From JBAYZQ01 sp041672385 (GTDB lineage Bacteria > Spirochaetota > Spirochaetia > Sphaerochaetales > Sphaerochaetaceae), in the NCBI GenBank assembly GCA_041672385.1, contig JBAYZQ010000034.1, positions 1 through 15,640 on the forward strand: 15,640 nucleotides of DNA, in the 5' to 3' direction. The notes beneath the pieces were generated by a model. That model ran no database searches, was not told the DNA's origin, and saw only the letters and a program-made list of their open reading frames with translations. Each line of letters starts with the position of its first letter. The first letter of the stretch is position 1. Positions 14,483 through 15,640 of the stretch are shown piece after piece. The position numbers were made by a program, and so were the translations under genes.

Positions 14483-15640
14483 CTATTTAGATAGAATTGC
14501 ATCCAATTCTAAAGCAGTCTTATCAATTTCTTGTTTTACATCAGCTTTATCAACGAAAATTGTAGTCATACAATTTTTCCACAAAGTTTCTATGTCACTT
14601 GTATATGGTGAAGGAATTCTAGCCTTTGCTGTTTCAAGTTGCTTCATATATACAGACCAAACTGGATTTTCTAATACAGTAGCACTTTTAACCATTTCTT
14701 TTAAAACAGGTAACTGCCCTGATTTTAACATAGCTTCTTGGACTGCGTCACTAGTCATGAACTGTGCAAATTTCCAAGCCGCATCTTGATGTTTTGAAGT
14801 TGAGAAAACTACAATGTTTTCACCACCAACAACAGAAGCACTTCTTCCTTCATAAGTTGGAATTAAAGCAGGAACTATTCCCATATCAGCTTTTGCATTA
14901 AAATTATACCAAGGACCTTCGAAGAACATTGCATATTCACTTTCAATTCCATCCCAAGCATCAACACTTCCATCAAGATCTCTTATTGTAAAAATACCTT
15001 CATCATGAAGTTTTATCATTTGTTTAACTGCAGCAATACTTTCTGCGCTATTAAAATAACCACTTGCTTTTGTAAAGTTTTCATCGGTTAAGACACCTCC
15101 GAACAACCAGAAATAAGGATAAAGATCCCAATCACCAAAGCCTGAAACATTCAAAGAGTAGGTATCACGATTCTTTGCTGCTGCAAAAAACTCTTCCATT
15201 GTTGATGGAACTTCAGCTAAACCAATTTCATCCTTTAAGATTTTTGTGTTTACAACTGCAACTTTACAATTTGTATCAAGTGGAAGTCCATAATAATCAC
15301 CTTTGAAATTATTTGTGGATAAAGGCCCTTCTAAGAAAGAATCTTTCAATCCATCAAATTCAGGATAATCACTTACAGCCTTTAAACCACCTTGATTTGC
15401 ATAGGATGCAGTATTTGTAATATCAATACGAGCAACATCTGGTCCATTTCCAGTTCCAAAGGAAGTAACAACCATCTGATGATACTGACTTCCATCTTGT
15501 CTAATACAATCAATCATAATATCTGGATTTGCTTTTTCCCACATTGGGATTACTTCATTTAGCAAAACAGCTTCTTCTCCATCTCCATAAGTATACCAAA
15601 ATTTTAAGGTAACTTTACTGCTATCTTTTTCTTCAACACC
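14483..15640 (-). CDS. ABC sugar-binding protein, N-terminus beyond the right edge
   Basis: An extracytoplasmic solute-binding protein of the CUT1 sugar family, with 385 visible C-terminal residues. The frame remains open to base 15640, so the TTG at 15565 is internal. The 25 residues before it read like the mature N-terminus of the family (VTLKFWYTYGDGEEAVLLNE). Landmarks are the early VTLKFW strand, PMWEKANPDI, GTGNGPDVARID, the MFFEGPWY segment typical of sugar-binding clefts, VVGGENIVVFSTSKHQDAAW and WKFAQFMTSDAVQEAM. The signal peptide, probably lipoprotein type, lies outside. As first gene of the visible operon it captures the oligosaccharide for the two permeases. The substrate is inferred from the GH66 and GH13 enzymes, not from this sequence. 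Confidence 0.92.
   Translation of the reverse strand, partial: GVEEKDSSKVTLKFWYTYGDGEEAVLLNEVIPMWEKANPDIMIDCIRQDGSQYHQMVVTSFGTGNGPDVARIDITNTASYANQGGLKAVSDYPEFDGLKDSFLEGPLSTNNFKGDYYGLPLDTNCKVAVVNTKILKDEIGLAEVPSTMEEFFAAAKNRDTYSLNVSGFGDWDLYPYFWLFGGVLTDENFTKASGYFNSAESIAAVKQMIKLHDEGIFTIRDLDGSVDAWDGIESEYAMFFEGPWYNFNAKADMGIVPALIPTYEGRSASVVGGENIVVFSTSKHQDAAWKFAQFMTSDAVQEAMLKSGQLPVLKEMVKSATVLENPVWSVYMKQLETAKARIPSPYTSDIETLWKNCMTTIFVDKADVKQEIDKTALELDAILSK

Noticed and set aside
14483..15565. Binding protein starting at the TTG at 15565 (cytoplasmic form)
   Set aside because: The frame continues to the window edge with a typical mature binding-protein N-terminus, so the gene is cut by the window, not by mutation.
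1..15640. CRISPR array, tRNA/rRNA, insertion sequence, prophage or attachment sites
   Set aside because: I looked for spaced direct repeats, transposase or integrase motifs and RNA gene signatures by eye and saw none. No gap exceeds 150 bp.

Overview
The window is AT-rich (about one third G+C by eye) and almost fully coding. It reads as a stretch of chromosome from a double-membraned, low-GC bacterium. My best guess is a Treponema-like spirochaete. The support is a signal-peptide protein that looks like an outer-membrane beta-barrel, together with Firmicute-like sugar-uptake and C_GCAxxG genes. No rRNA, tRNA, CRISPR array, insertion sequence or phage gene is visible. The phylum call is inference.

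Region 1 (1-2588, + strand) holds the 3' part of an MFS transporter, an unrecognised exported barrel-like protein, and a small cysteine-rich C_GCAxxG_C_C protein. The last two each appear to have a promoter whose -10 box ends exactly 6 nt before the ATG, with no Shine-Dalgarno sequence. This predicts leaderless mRNAs. Region 2 (2571-5104, - strand) holds a membrane-anchored alpha/beta-hydrolase (esterase-like) and an OPT-family transporter. The OPT gene overlaps the C_GCAxxG gene tail to tail by 18 bp.

Region 3 (5105-8602, + strand) starts with a 148-bp divergent intergenic region carrying a 13-bp inverted repeat. It is followed by a two-gene unit: a NudG/MutT-like Nudix hydrolase, and, overlapping it by 16 nt, a 983-aa protein with a PLD nuclease, an SF2 helicase and a DUF3427 region. 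This pair is a candidate nucleic-acid defence or genome-maintenance module. There is no methyltransferase beside it.

Region 4 (8599-15640, - strand) is one tightly packed operon. In transcription order it encodes a sugar-binding protein (N-terminus outside the window), two ABC permeases, a GH66-family enzyme without a signal peptide, an AraC-type regulator and a GH13 alpha-glucosidase. The residue after the GH13 nucleophile is Val, which in this group marks alpha-1,6 preference, and GH66 enzymes act on alpha-1,6 glucan. The operon therefore most likely imports isomalto-oligosaccharides (linear or cyclic pieces of dextran) and cuts them to glucose inside the cell. No ABC ATPase gene is present, so the importer must borrow one (MsmX/UgpC type) or have it encoded beyond the right edge. 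The helicase gene and this operon end on the same CTAG tetranucleotide, so the two transcription units collide with no space for a terminator.
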